Of a DNA stretch of 64,000 nt, positions 21,501 through 36,341 are shown piece by piece. The notes beneath the pieces were generated by a model. It had not been told where the DNA came from. It searched no databases and saw nothing but the letters and a program-made list of their open reading frames with translations. The first letter of the stretch is position 1; each line of letters begins with the position of its first letter. The translations under genes and the position numbers were made by a program. Origin of the DNA: Pseudovirgaria hyperparasitica (taxonomy: Eukaryota > Ascomycota > Dothideomycetes > Acrospermales > Acrospermaceae); the NCBI RefSeq assembly GCF_010093815.1, contig NW_022985559.1, forward strand, positions 523,770 through 587,769, written 5' to 3'.

Positions 21501-24500
21501 AGCTAGTATATTAGTTAGTCTAAATAGTATTACTAGATATTTATAGTAGCCGTATTAAGTCCGAAAAGCTATTTTCTATTTATCTTCTTCTACTATATAT
21601 ATAAGGTTATAGACTCCTTATAAGTCTATTATAGTAAAGTACTAAGCTTCTATAAGTTAGTTCTATAATTTATTAATTTAGAGTAGAGAGTATCTATTTT
21701 TAATAGTAATATTATTTAAGTATTAATAGTCTATATAGGGTCGTTCACTCCTATCTTTCTTTAGTATAAAGAGTATTAGATATCCGGTAGGTGATTTAGA
21801 GGGTTAGATATATCCCTTTACTTCTATTTTTTTAATATATTATCGCGTTATCTCTAGTTATTTTTTAGTAAGTTAGTATATACTTTTTAACGTGGGTACT
21901 ATTCCTAGTTAGAGTATTATTATATAATTATACGGCCTACGCTTTAGTAGTCCCGTCTTAAGTTCTTCTTTAAAGATAATATAGTATTAGTAGTATTCCT
22001 TTAGTACGAGTACGTCGTTTATTTTTTAAATCTATTTATTTATGGGCGTGCCTTATTATACTATATATTTCTTATATAAGGGTCTACTCTTTACGTTACC
22101 TTACTTATCGTTAAGCTTCCGAATATAGTAAATAGACTTTCTAGTTATTAGCGCCTTCACGGGTTTATTAATCTCTACTTCTTCTTTAATAGTTTCTAAG
22201 GGTCTTAATATTCTCTAGGGTATAATTTCCTTAGTTTTCTAGTTAATTATAGGATTAACTTCTTTAAGCTATAGTATTCCTAGGATTAAGTTATATTATT
22301 CTAGTTCCGCTATATCTAGTCGTAATTACTAGTATCCTACTATTAAGACTAAATCTAGGGGTTCTATTTCTAAGTATACTATTCTATTAGTATATTCTAT
22401 ATCGAGTCCTTTAAACGTAGATAGCTTCTATAGTTCTTCTTTACTATTATAAGGTATTTTTAGTTTATCTACTATATTTAGAGAGATAAAATTAGACTAT
22501 ACTCCGCTATTAATTAGTACTTTAATAGAGTATCTTTAATAGAGCTAAATTTTAAGAGATATTTATGTTTCGTTATCTAAGCTACTAATAGATATAAGAG
22601 ATTTTCTTTTTAGCTTAGCTACTTCTCTTAGTACGTCTAGTCTTCCTAGTTTTTTTATAGCTTACTAAGTTCTTATTCCGTTTCTTATATAAGTTAGATT
22701 ATAGATTAAACTCGTTTCTTGATTTCGCCTAAGTCTACTTAAAGGTTATACTATATAATAGTCTTAGATATTAAATAGATTCGGCACGTAACGTCCGGGC
22801 ATTAGGTATATCGGTTCTCTAGATAAATTTCGTTTTCTACCCGTTTTAATATAAAGTAGTTTTTATTAGCTTCCTTAGTAATTATTTTATACTATTATAT
22901 ATCTTCGTCTCTAAAGGCTTTTAGAATCGCTTGGTTTTAATACTATTATAGAAACTATTTCTAGGTTCGCTTCTTATAGAGGTGGCGAAGATAGTTATTA
23001 TAGATATAAGTAACCTAGGAAGTCTTACCGTGTTCCTTGTGGTAGGGTAAAATAAGTTAGTTATCTTCTAATTAGATTTCCGCGTCTCTCCTAGGTAGAT
23101 CTCTATTATCCTTATCTATATACTTTCCGTAGTAATAGATAATATAGTAAGTAATAGGGTCTTATATTATTATTAACTTATTATATAGTTCCTCTATAGT
23201 AAGGGTTTCTTCCTCGCTATCTTCTTTTATAGTACTTCCTTTAATTATTACTTCTTTAGATACTATTTCTTTAGTTAGTTTAGATCTTCTTATTACTTCT
23301 AAGTGTTTCTATAGTTCTACTTTTTCGTGAAGCGATAGGGGTTATTTACTAGCTATTAAGGCGTTTCTTTTCTTTAGATACTACTCTATACTATCTTTCT
23401 CTAACTTATATATAAAATAGAGGTTATTAGTATAACTAGTCTATAATATAGCTATATAAGGTACTTCTTTCTTTTCTATAGCGAAGTTCCCTTATCTTAG
23501 TACCGGGTCTTTAATCTAGTTTTTCTTATTCTTATTTTTCGGGTATTCTCGTACGTAGTACCCCTTTTCCTTATAGTAGAGATACTTATCTTTCTTCTTT
23601 AGTTACTCCTTTTCTTTATTAGATAGACGTTTTATCTATAAGGCGCTAAGTTCTATAGGTGCGGGTCCGTTATAGAATCTCTTATATAAGTAGTTTAGGG
23701 CTTTATTAACGTAGCCCCTCCTTATATCTTATTTAAGTATAGGTTAAAAGATCTTCTTCCCTCTTTTCTTATAGTATCTCTTATATAGTTAGTTATTAAT
23801 CTAGACTATAAGCTTAATATACTCCTAGAGATTAGTAGAACGGTCTCTCTCTCTAGAGATTTCGTTCTTAATATCGTTATATAATCTAGTATAGAACTAG
23901 AGGATTAGGGGTTTATCATCCTATCCTAGCTAACTAGAGATTTATTAGAATTTAGAGGTGTAGTTAGACGCGGATTTCGTTTAGACTATTTACTAGATTT
24001 ATCTCTTAGCTATCCTTTATTTATCTATATCTCTAAAGGTTATTTTAATATATTCCTTAAATTCTTCGAAACGTTTAAAGATCTTAGTAGTATTATTCTA
24101 TTAATCCTACGGATTATTTTCTATAAAGTCCCTTAAGTAGGGCTTAAACCACGCGAGTGCGTCTCCCTTTAGTAGTCTAGTAGTAAATATAACTTATTTC
24201 TCTAGGTTCTAAATTTAATAGGCCTAAAGGTATATTCTAATCTATATTAGGAATCCTTAGAGTTTACTTTACTTACCTTTAAAAGGTTCTAGGATTTTTC
24301 TTTTAAAGCCCTCTTTAGCTTTTCTAAGTTTAACGTTTTCCCTCCGGAGCTCTATAACTTACTCTCCTAGTTCTATAATAAGATATCTAACTTATTCTAT
24401 AGTTAGTACTTATAGGGCGGTTTGTAAAGATAAGGATTATCCGTCGTTTACTATTTTACGTTTAAATAGATAGCGTGAATACTTACTTTAGAGTCTAAGA

Positions 24501-24513
24501 CGAGTAATTAAAC

Positions 24514-25043
24514 TATAATAAACCTTCCTAGATAAGGGTGCGGCTTATCTCTAAAGTAGTCCGTTCTATAGAGTATTCCGGCTTTCCTAAAGATAAAGGG
24601 TACTTAGAAGGCTCTAAGAGATACGAGTAGGTTTATAGTAAGTATTAATAGGGTATAAATAGTAACTAGCTAGTAGGCGAGTAAAGTAGTAATTATATTA
24701 GTATAAGTTTAAATTAATTACTATAGAACTATCTCTCGAGGTCGGGTCTAAAGGGTCTATATAGTTCTACTAAGGTCCTCTAATTAGAATACTTATTCTA
24801 AGCGTTTAGTGCGTTACTTAGAATACTAATATTCTATTCCTAATTACTATATAGGTTACTTAGAATACCTATTCTAAGTATCTATGATTAGCTCTTCGTA
24901 TAGGTGTCTATCTCGGCCTTAGGTTACTATCTAAGGCTATCTATTATATTATAGGCACCTCTTCTACGTGCTATACTACCTCTTACGCTACTCGTGCTAG
25001 AGTCTATATATTCTTCTATGGCTCTAGCTAGTGATTTATTATA
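24514..25043 (-). repeat. Gypsy-1 LTR, right copy (5' LTR)
   Basis: 530 bp, collinear with 18004-18533. It is followed by GCTAT, matching the ACTAT on the left flank apart from one transition. Confidence 0.9.
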
Positions 25044-26048
25044 GCTATTAAGCTTCTATTTAATTAAAGTATATATATAGAGATAGACTTTATAGTATTA
25101 GGGTCTAAACCCTAAGAAGTATCTAAGAATATATTAATTTCTATTATACCTTTAGATTTCTTTAGTATAAGGCATTAGTTAATAGTATACTTAATATATT
25201 ATAATATACTAAAGGCTATTTAAGTATATTATTCTAATAGATTTATATTAAAAGTAGTATATATTCTAACTATAAAGGTAAGATCTAGATATATACTAGT
25301 GATAAGATAATTAAGTAATCTAATTAGTTATATATATATAAGCTAGTATTCTTAATTAATAATTTCTTCTAATCTTATTAGAAAGGTATTTATATTAACT
25401 AGAGTCTTTCTACTATTATAATCTATTATACTAAACCTTTTTAGAATATATTAAGAGTAAGCCTTTTAAGAAAGCTTAATTTAGTCTTCTTAAGATTAAT
25501 TAATCTTAATACCTAATATTAAGCGCGCTTCTCTAAGATCTTTATATTTTATATATTTTATAATCTATTACTTAAAGTATTAAATATAAGGTTTCTCCTC
25601 TATAAGTAGTAGATTATTAATATATATAGTAATAATAATATATCTAATAAAGATATATAGATTAAACTATAACTATTAGAATTTAAGAGATTAAATGAGG
25701 TTATATAAGGTATAAAACTATTTCTAACTAGATTATTTTAATCTATAAATTACCTTTTAGAGCTTAAGAATCTTATCTAGTTTTTTAAATCCTAGCGGGT
25801 GCCTTATATAGATATTTTTAGATAGACTACTATTTAGATAGATAGTATTAAAATTAATCTAGTAAATATACTTACTATATTATATAGTCTATTAGAGTAT
25901 AATATAAAGAGAATTATACTTAATAATAGATATAAAAGTTTTATTATAATTAAGACTATATTTCTACGTAAAGCCCTATATAATAAGATATACCTTATAA
26001 ACTTTAGTATTATCTATAGTAGTCTTAATATTAAATACCTATCTAGAG

Positions 26049-26198
26049 TATTATAGCTATAGTAGTAGCATATACCATGTATAATTAATGTAGGTAGTTG
26101 CGAACCGGTCGTTTATATAAATATAACTAACCGGATACGTATATAGAAAATAGTATACTTTATAACTAATATAACTTAACTTATTAATAATCTTAATA
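26049..26198 (+). repeat. Gypsy-2 5' LTR
   Basis: 150 bp, collinear with 35446-35595. It is preceded by TAGAG. Confidence 0.9.
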
Positions 26199-29100
26199 AA
26201 GTAGTAGCTAAAAGCTAGTACCTACTAGTTTATATACTTCGAATACTAAGTCCTCTTTACTAGGCTATCTTAGTCGATATAGTAATAATAGAATAATCGC
26301 TAGTTTAAGCGACCTCCTTCTTACTATACCACCTATACTAACTACTTTATTATAGGCTAGTAAAACGTCCTCCTTCTAGTATACGGTATAAGTAGAATAG
26401 ACTCGTCGTATTACTATAAACTTAACTCTCTAGAGCTCGAGAACGCTCTATTTACCGGTTACGAAACTATATATAGATCGAACTAGGTATCTATAACTCT
26501 ATCGCTTCTATATCTTACTATTTAGCTTAAAAGTTTTCCGTTATACGCCGGACGCTAGCGATTTTATATTTCCTATACTCTTACTAGCCGCTTATAATAA
26601 TAGCTTATATCGCTACTAGAGGACTTAGTTCTCCTAGGGTATTAACTATTTAGTTATAGATAAGTTAATCGATAGGCGTTTAGAAATCTACTACTACTTA
26701 AGATAGTACTTAATCGTCTTATTACTAACTATCTACCGCCCTCTACTCTAGAATGTTCCTTACGAAGTAGAAGGCTAGCTACCGAGCCTTTTCTACCGTA
26801 GTAGTTAATAAATCGCCTAGCGTTATAAGAGACGTATAACTCGTTCCTAAATAACCCGTTAATTCAAGCTTAGTACCCTTTAACTACTAGGCTTTCTAGG
26901 GCTTTCTTAAGCTCGTCGGACTCGGTTAATTATATAGTAAGCTCTAGCATAGACGCTACTATATCCGACTACCCTAAACGTGCTAGCACTTTAGTAGAAT
27001 ATACTATACTACGTTAGATAGATATAGACGCCGGTAATAGCGGCACGCTAGCTAGGGCCCTAACGACTAATAATAGGGACTTTACGGCAAGGTAGTAAGC
27101 TATAATTATAGCTATAATCTAGTAGACTCTTACTTAGTAGGCGGGTAGTTCACGAGATAACGACTAAAACCTAATAGATAGCGGTAAAAATCTACTATTT
27201 AACGATAACGAAGACGGTCGAGGGTTTAGAATATAAGAAATTAGATTCTTCTAACCCGACTTAGATTATAGCTTCGGAGACGGAGATATTATTTTTACCG
27301 GTTAGAACACGTATATATATAGCGTGTATATTTTCCTTAACCGGATTAAAGACGCTACTACGGCTAGAGGAACCGAAACTATTAAGTTAAAAATCTCTTA
27401 GTATCTATAAGGATATGCCCTCGAGTGGTTTATATTAGGTTTATCTAATCTTAAGAAGGAGGCGCTCCGTTACTTACCTAGTTTAGACGCCTAGACTACG
27501 GCCTTAATTAAGTAGTTTAAGTAGCTATTATCCGACGCTCTATTATCCCTTATAACGCGAAGATATACTCTCTAATAGACCCGCTCCCAAACCGACGTCG
27601 CTTTATATATATATACTATAGCTCACGACTATAGTGCCGTATAATTATTAGGCCCTTCTAGCTAAAACGCTTAGATATTTACATAGAACGGTATTAACAT
27701 CCTCCTTTACTAGGGTCTACCTCTACTAATAGAATCTACGTCTCTAGTCTAATTTATATAAACTCTATAGATAAAACGCAAAGAATAGTACTAACTCGCC
27801 TACTATTACCTCGGGGGTACGTAGCGCGATACTTTAAGTTAATTTACTTAATAAGGAAGAGGAGATAGTTAATATAACGGCTCTTATCGCTATAACTTAC
27901 CTTAACTATTTAGTAACTCTTAAGACTAGGGCTAGCCTAATAGCCGTTATCTTATAACTAATTAACCCGATTAACGCTATAACTCGTACTAGCCCCGCCC
28001 TCTATAATAGTTCTAATAAGGGTTAGAAGGTTTAGATAAAGGCGGTCGAAAGGCATTAGCTAACGCACGTTAGCTACTAGCTATAACTAGCGCTTCTATA
28101 GGTTATTCTACCGGTTCTAGAACGACTAATAAGCTCTATACTAGCTAGCCTCGGTCTCTCGGTAATAATAGACGATTTACCTAACCGCTACGACCGTTCT
28201 ACTAGGCGTATAATATTTAGAAAGAATTATATAACCTAGACGTTAAAGATACTTACTATACGGGGGTCGAAGAAGCTTTCTTCTACCTTAGGCTAACTAA
28301 TATAGATACTATTAAACTCATATAGTTTAGTGACGAAACCGGCCTCGCTAGCCTTAACCCGCCGCCTAGCGATATTGACGAGAGTCTACCTTCGTAGTTT
28401 ATAGCGTGCTAAGTAACTAATGCACGTCTAGTACGCTAGATCTAATATAACGTTTATAACGAGGTATTTCTATCGCGAAATAAGCTATTTAAGTACCTTA
28501 AGAATAGAAAGTACCTTAAGACGATAGTAAAGGCTAAGGTTCCCCTACGTAATCGTATAGTCCTAAGATCGGACGTCGTATATTATAATATCTAGGGTAA
28601 TATAGTACTATTATTAGTTAGTAATCTACTAGGCACCGGCTAAGCGTATAAAGGATCGTATTATATCTAAGTCGAGGCCTCGCTTAGTCTTAACGGCCCC
28701 ATTGAATATATCTACCTAGATATAGGAAGCGTGGTAATACTAATCGACTAAGCCTTTCTTAAATAGTAGAACTCTAATACCTAAATACTTATCTAACTAG
28801 CTATTTCTATTTAAGGAGTAGAGGGAGTTAAGTCTATAAAGTCGACCGAGTTCGCGGTTATTATACTATTTCTCCTAGGCCGAACGTCCGACGGTTCGAC
28901 CGCTATAATTATAAAAGTAATATACGAAGTATATATCCTTAACTATCTATAGATAGGTCTCCTTCTCGGAACCGACGTTATAGTACCTTAGAAGATAGAT
29001 ATCTATATAAGTACGTATATAATAACTATCGGTATATATGGCGGGATTACTATACTAACCTTTACTACTACTATTTAACTAGTAGTACGCCGGGGAGTAA

Positions 29101-32100
29101 CCGTTTCGTAGTATACCGTCCTCTAGCCACGAATACTTATACTAGTCCCGATTATAATCTATTACTAGTATAAATTAGTCGTAGGAGATTACGTGTTTAC
29201 CCTAACGTACGTAAGTATAAGGCTTAGTTAGAGCGGAGGCGTCTATGTATATCTTACTAACTAAAATATAGCGTATATATTTATTATAAACCGTGGATTT
29301 AGATTGGTACGCATAAATAAAAATATAAGACTTAGTATATTAACGGACGAAATAGACGCCCTCTATATATTTTAGACTAAAGTAGTCTCTTTAGATAGTA
29401 CGGAGGAATTATCTATAAAGCTTACTCGGCTTAATAAAGTTAAATAGATAGGCGCGTTTAGTATAAAAATTTACGCTAAAGACGAAGTAACTACCTAGAT
29501 ATTTAATAAGATCGTCCGAAGTTACGCTATCTTATTTTATAATACTAGACTCGTAAATATTCTAGAGAAAGACTAGATGCGTATCCCTCTAGTAAGTGAC
29601 TAGAAAACGGCTAGTATAAAGCTAAGCTACCGCATCTACCCGTTAGGAGCGAGCGGTAAGGCCATTATTAATAAGATATATAATAAGCTTTATATATAAG
29701 GTCGTATAGAATACCCGATATAGATAATACCGTTCGGTTTCCTAATATTTATTATATACTCTATAGTAAAGTTACTTACCTAGATATTACGCGAGGACGC
29801 TAGTCGGGCAGTTAGAGATATAAGAGGCCTAAATAAAATTAGTATTAAGGACTCCTACCTATTACTACTCTAGGGCGATATTATCTAATATATAGCCGGA
29901 AAGAAGTTCATATCTATCGTTAATATAGCTAGCTTCTTCTACTAGTGGCCGGTTACTAAGGAAGACTATTATAAACTAATATTTATATCGTACCGGGGCT
30001 AGGAGTAGTTAAACGTCGTTCTAATGGGTTTCTATAACTCTCTACCGTACGTATAGAGGTAGATTAATAAGATCTTACACGACGCTAGATACGAGGCGTT
30101 TACTATGGCATATATTAATAATATTCCCGTATTTAGTAAGGAACTTAACGAGTATCTTAACTACCTTTAGCGGGTGTTCGCTATACTATAAGTAAGAAAC
30201 CTAACGCTTAAAGGTAAAAAGTATTACTTAGGATACCTATCTATTACCCTACTTAGTTAGAAGGTCGACGCTTATAGACTCTCTACTATAGCTGAGAAAT
30301 TAGTAGCTATACGTAATCTCTAGTATCCTAAAACGCTCGATAAGCTCGAATACTACCTTAGACTAACCGGATAGTTATAGTAATACGTGCTATATTACGC
30401 TTAGCTTACCTAGGATCTATAGGCCGAGAAAATGCGTCTTCTTAAAGAAGTACCTTTAGCGAGATATATATATATAGTATACTATAAACGAATAAAGATC
30501 GCTCGAATAGACTAGCTATTAGCGTTATAGAAGGGTATTTAGGCCGCCTTCGCGGACGAGACTAAGCTCGTCTACTATAATCTAAAATAATAGCTCTACG
30601 TAGATATCGACGTATTAAAGTACGGCTTTAGAGTCTTCGCTTACTATATTAAAGAGGAAGTAGGCGATATTATAAAGATTAGATAATTAGATATCGAGCC
30701 TATTCTATACCTTAGTAAAGAACTCTCTATAGCCGAGTCGCGGTACTAGCTAATAGAGCTAGAAGTAGTAGCGGTCGTGTAGACTATACGCCGAATACGC
30801 TATATAGTTAACGGTTTAGACTAACTAACGATTATTATTACTAACTATATAGCCACGCCGAGTATCGTTTAATAGATAGCGCTTATAAGCTTATTAGTTA
30901 ATAAGCTAAATCTCCGACTAGTACGGGCCTTATAGTATCTATTCTAGTTTAACCTAGAGCTTAAATATAGGCTAGGTAAAGAACACGTGGTACCTAACGC
31001 TCTTTCTCGGCTCCGTTAGATCCACGATAGAGCCTAGCTAAGAGACTTAGATATCCTTAAGAAGCTCTCGACGTTTAACGTCGTAATAGTTAAAATCAAC
31101 CTAAAATTCGTAAGGTAGCTAGCTAACGCATATAATAATAATAAGTACTAGGTAAGTATAAAAGCTATAGTGCTAGACTAGGATAACGATGTTACCCGAC
31201 TAATTCCTTTTTAATTTACTAATAGTATAGTTTATTACATCGATTAGCTTAACGGACGATATTAGATCTACGTGCTAAAATCGCTTAATAGAGATATCTT
31301 TACTTAATTCTATAATAAAAGCGCTTATATAGGATTTTTCCGAGTATACGATCGAATTCGTATAGACTACTTTATTTATCGGCTTATAAAGCGCCTAAAG
31401 CACTATATTTAGTACTATCCCACCTATAAAACTTACTAGATATAAAGATATACGCCGTATAGCGAATTAAAGCTAGTCTAGTTACCGCTAATACCATTTT
31501 ATACGGTTATAATAGACTTTATTATTAGACTACTAATATAGAATAGGCTTAATACGCTACTTACTATAACGGATAAGTTTACTAAGCAAATCTACCTCGT
31601 CCTAGGCCGGAATAACTAGACTACCACGTAATAGGTAACTACGTTTAGGAGGAGTATACTACTAGAATAGAGAGTTCTAGCCGTAATTATTTATAATAGG
31701 GACCGAAAATTCCTATTATTATTTTAGAAAGGAATTTTTAAGGGTATTAGTACTAAAATCCTAGTATTAACCGCTTATTATAAATAGAGTAACGGTTAAA
31801 GTAAACGCACGAACTAAACGGTGGAGATTGCCCTATATTTCCTTATTTTAATATCACTAGCCATAGGCTAGACGACCTATATCCTATTAGTCTAGCGGCT
31901 TATAAATAATTTAATAAACGCCTCGATATAAAAATCTCTAAATAAGATAGTATACGGCTTCCGACTATCTAAAGGCACCCTATTTAAGAAGACTAGTTTA
32001 ATAGAAGCGAATAATTACGCCCGAAAGCGTAATATGAACCGGAAAGAGGCGTTAGACGCGCTAGTATTCGCCTAGACGCGTATAAAGAAGCGTTTTAATA

Positions 32101-35100
32101 GGCGCTATACGTCTCTACTAGACCTCGCTCCTAGTAACTAGGTCTATATTTAACTATATAAAGGGTATAAGATTCTAGGCGCTTATTATAAGCTTAGCTA
32201 ATAACGAGTCGGACCGGTACTAATTAAACGCGTAGTAGGCCGTTAGACGTACGAACTAGAGCTACCGGAGATATAGAAAATATACCTAGTAATATCTATT
32301 AAATAGTTAGAACTATTTCTAAAGGATCGCGACCGTTTCAACCATAGAGAAGATATACACCTACTTACTATTATAAATAAGTAGATGGCGATAGCTATCT
32401 ATAATCGGTACCATGTTCGAATTAGGCGTAATTATAAACTAACTATCGAATACTAGGTAACGGTATATAGCGATAGTCTAGAATTCGGTTAGTAGATACG
32501 GCGAAGCATACTCCTATTAGACTTAGTTAAAGAATACGACCTTAGATAAGCCTATAGAAATAGTCTACTAGGAGCCTAGCTAGGTTAACGACTACTTAAA
32601 GTCGCGATATCTATCCGCCCCTAGCCGTTATAGATAGAGAGCCGTTAATATCTATTATAATAAGCGGCGTTATAATATATATATTTACTAAGCATCCTAC
32701 GCATCTATAACTATTAAGTACTTCCTTACGTTATTTACTTAAAGGTTAGTACCGGACCTAGATCCGTTAACTAAAGACGACTACTACGGTTAAGCTAACC
32801 GCACGGCCTACTATTCGTAGTCACTAATCTATAAATATTCTATAATATCGACTAATTACTATATATAACTAGCTTTATCCTTACTAGACCTAGTATATCG
32901 ATTTAGTAGACTTGTAATAGTTATATTTAATCTAAACTAACTAATATTCTCCTACGTCTACGTCTAAAGATAGGCGAAAAGTACTACTAGTAGTCTATAG
33001 AAAAGATTTAGGCGCGAGTAAATATCGACCTAGCTAACTAACTATTCTATATAGCTCTATACGACGTGATAGCGAACTAGGTAGATTCTAAGAGTTTTCC
33101 TAGCTTATTAAAAGCTTTTCTACTAATTCTTCTAGAATATATGGTAATAGGATACCCTTCGTCATCGGCTCTACCTATATAGGTCTCTAGCGACGGGCTA
33201 GTAGTAGGTAATTTCTCTATAACTAAATAACGGTACCTATTAAAATATAATTTACAGCCGTTTTATATAGATTATTCTATTAATATTATAGAGGACCGTA
33301 TAACTTAGCCGTCTATAAATATCTAGCCGTCCGACCGAGTAAAGTTACTAATTATTATAGTAATAGAGTAACGGATTATAAGGAAGGGTACGGTCGGTAT
33401 CTAATAGCCGGCCGTATTCTTAAAAGAAGGATAGTTTTAGGACGGTTGTCTCCCGCGCGGAGCCCCTAGCGTTTTAAATAATAAGGTCGCGATTATCTTT
33501 AATCCATTTATACTTAGTAGAGTAGCGATATTACCGCTATATTATTAGTAGATTCTAGAAAAGACTCGTCCTAAGCCCTAGGTAATTAAAGATAAGCTAT
33601 TTATAGTAAATGAAACCGACCGTTATACTTAGGCGGTACCCTTAGATATTAATCTAATATATGGGCACGAAGATAATAATAGCGGTATTTTAGCTAAGCG
33701 ACTATTAAAGATTATAAGCGCTATATATCCGACTATAAAAAGTCTAGTAGGCGATCTAATTTTAGCCTGATTACGATAAGTAGATTATATACGTACTACG
33801 TTACTTATATCGCTAACTACCGCTAATAATTCGGACTTTAGCTCGCTATATAGTTAGTTAAGTAGATAGTAAATAAACTTAGGTAGCTTAGTACTAAACG
33901 TTAGTAACCTATTACTATTCACGTCTAAATCGAGTCGGGTAATTAATTTCGAAACTAGTACGCGAAGATTTAACCCGATCGCAATTCTATAGAAAGATTA
34001 GCCGAATAATAAGGAAGCGACTATATTAGATATCTACGTGTATAACCTTAACGTAGTCGAAAGAATCATCGACTAGTTAATCTAGGCCGACGCCTATCTT
34101 ACCGATATCTACTAATAACTATATAATATAACCTCGTCTATTAAGGTAAATATAGTTAACTAGAGAACCACGGTAGCTACCTAGGTATAATTTTTAACGT
34201 CCGTTCTAATAGCTACCGGGAATAACCTACGCGTAATACTTCTCGAGTAAGCTAAAACTCTTTATAAACTTATTAGTAATAAAGGTATTAACTTAGTCGA
34301 AAATAGATATAAGCGATCTATATTTAAGTATACTATTTTAACGACTAAAGACTCCTTCGAAGTTAAGAGTAACCTAGATATATATATTATATTATTCTAG
34401 GACTTTCGGTAGAAAGTAAGCACTACTAAAAAGATATAGGGCCTTAATAGAGTAGTTATAGGAAGTCTAGTTTTTCAAAAACTAACTATTAAGAGGGACC
34501 CCTATATTATCTAACCTAAGCTCGTAAAGGAACGAGTTATTATCTTGTCTAATAAGGAAGAAATTAATAGTAATTTTACTATAGTATAGCCCCGCCCGGT
34601 TATAAAGACAACCTTAGCTACCTTAAAAATATTATCTCGGTTATTTTAACGAAAGTCTAAGTAGCCTAATTTAGTCGACCGTCTAGGTCTCCTACCTAGC
34701 CTAAGTAAGTTAGCTTGTCCTCTAGCCGACTATAGAGAACTAGGATATTACTCGTACTAAATAGGTAAGCTAATTAAGCGACTAGAGCCTCTAGGGGAGG
34801 TAGTTAACCTCCTTAAGTCTATAAAGTTAATTTATAAGTGCGATAAATACGCTATAAGGTCGTTTAATAACGAAATTAGCGAGTATATATAGGAGTACCT
34901 AAACCGTACCTACGACGCTAAATATAAGTTTTATACTAAGGAGTTAAGACTAAAGTAAATGGTTAAATACTACTAGAATATCTACCGCTATTATAGCTTT
35001 AGACTCGAAGACGCTACTACGGCTATTTATAGTTACGAGTAGTACGAACCTTACCTTACTAAAATACTACCGAATAGACTATTATATTATAAGACGTACT

Positions 35101-35445
35101 AAAAGGTTATAAAGCTAGTTTTTCTAGATAATAACTCTAATAGCGTATAAGGTAAGCCTGTAATAGCTTTACACGAACTAACTAGCGTACTATCTACCGG
35201 TAAAGTATAGTAAGTTAACTAGGATGATAATAAAGACGTTAAGGTTACCGAGCCACTAGCTAAGCGATAAGGTCGCCCTAAGGGGACTATAAAGTATATC
35301 GTGCCCGCTAAGGAACTTCCTAGCGTCGGTTTAGCCGTAGGTCGACCGCGCCGTAGTGTCTATAAAGATATAAACCCGTGCCTAGCTAAGCGTCCCGCGT
35401 AAAGCCACTAAGGGTAGTAGCGGGTTTTCTTAAATTCGGGCACCT

Positions 35446-35595
35446 TATTATAGCTATAGTAGTAGTATATACTATATATAATTAATATAGGTAGTTACGA
35501 ACCGGTCGTTTATATAAATATAACCGACCGGATACGTATATAGAAAATGGTATACTTTATAACTAATACAACTTGACTTGTTAATGATCTTAACA
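35446..35595 (+). repeat. Gypsy-2 3' LTR
   Basis: 150 bp, collinear with 26049-26198, ending TTAACA. It is followed by TAGAG, identical to the left flank. Confidence 0.9.
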
Positions 35596-36341
35596 TAGAG
35601 CTAACTATTATAGGGATATTTATAGTAAGTAGAGCTTTCTACTATAATTAATTAATCTTATAACTTCTTAGCTCCCTCTTAATAGCTATTTACTACTAAT
35701 ACTAATTAGAAGAATTTCTAGCCTCTTTTAGATTTAAAGGAATATCTATATTAGAGGTAGTATTAACTAATAGAGTATAGATTATTTCCTTCTCTTCCAT
35801 ATCTATAAAATTTATAGAGTTATTAAAATAAATTATATACTTATATTTCCTCCTAAAATAAGATATATTAGAAGGTAATCTTAATAGATATAGATTTTTA
35901 TAAGGTAGGTTATAGCTAGAGGAAGATTTAAATTTTAGTTAATTTACCCTAGGCGTAGTAGAAGGCGTCCTACTATAAGAAAGGGTAGATAATCTTTATT
36001 AGGGTATCTTAGTAAGATTTATTATATTATCTATATAGGGCTAGAGATTCTATATATTTTAGATTATAACTAGTATATTATAAGATACTTCTCTATTATC
36101 TAACTCTTCTTTAGAGCTATCTCTTTCTATAATAATTAAGGAAAGAGATTACTATAGAAGTAGTCTTAGATTAAAGGGTATAAAAGTAATATCTTATAAC
36201 TTAATAATAACCTTATAATTAGAAATATAGTACTTATAGATTTTATCTAATTTACTATAGCTAACTAGAATACCTTTCTCTAATCTATAAAGGAGCTTAC
36301 TATCTAGCTTTTATACTTCTTTTAGAATATATATATAGTAG

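Larger units (their letters stand above)
18004..25043 (-). mobile_element. Ty3/Gypsy retroelement fossil (Gypsy-1), inserted in Copia
   Basis: A 7,040-bp element with 530-bp LTRs at both ends. The LTR ends form the inverted repeat TATAATAAA / TTTATTATA, and the 5-bp flanks ACTAT and GCTAT fit a target duplication. Minus orientation: gag-like region near 23-24.4 kb, a Gypsy reverse-transcriptase YLDD motif near 21,430-21,450, and an integrase-core-like stretch near 20.0-20.2 kb. Reverse transcriptase before integrase is the Gypsy order. It is heavily broken, with RIP-like composition. LTR differences are nearly all C/T or G/A, so LTR divergence cannot be used as a clock. It is younger than the Copia element it splits. 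Confidence 0.88.
26049..35595 (+). mobile_element. Ty3/Gypsy retroelement fossil (Gypsy-2) with a long 3' region, inserted in Copia
   Basis: A 9,547-bp element with short 150-bp LTRs and a perfect TAGAG target duplication (26044-26048 and 35596-35600). Plus orientation: a gag-like region near 27.2-27.6 kb, a Gypsy reverse-transcriptase motif near 30,108-30,140, and an integrase zinc-finger and core-like region near 31.3-32.3 kb. About 3 kb of further coding-looking sequence lies between integrase and the 3' LTR, with two AT-hook-like GRP motifs (GRPKG, GRPRR) near 35.27-35.36 kb. It is broken throughout with RIP-like TpA enrichment, but keeps more CpG and overall GC than the surrounding Copia. 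It was inserted after Copia; its order relative to Gypsy-1 is not resolved. Confidence 0.87.
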
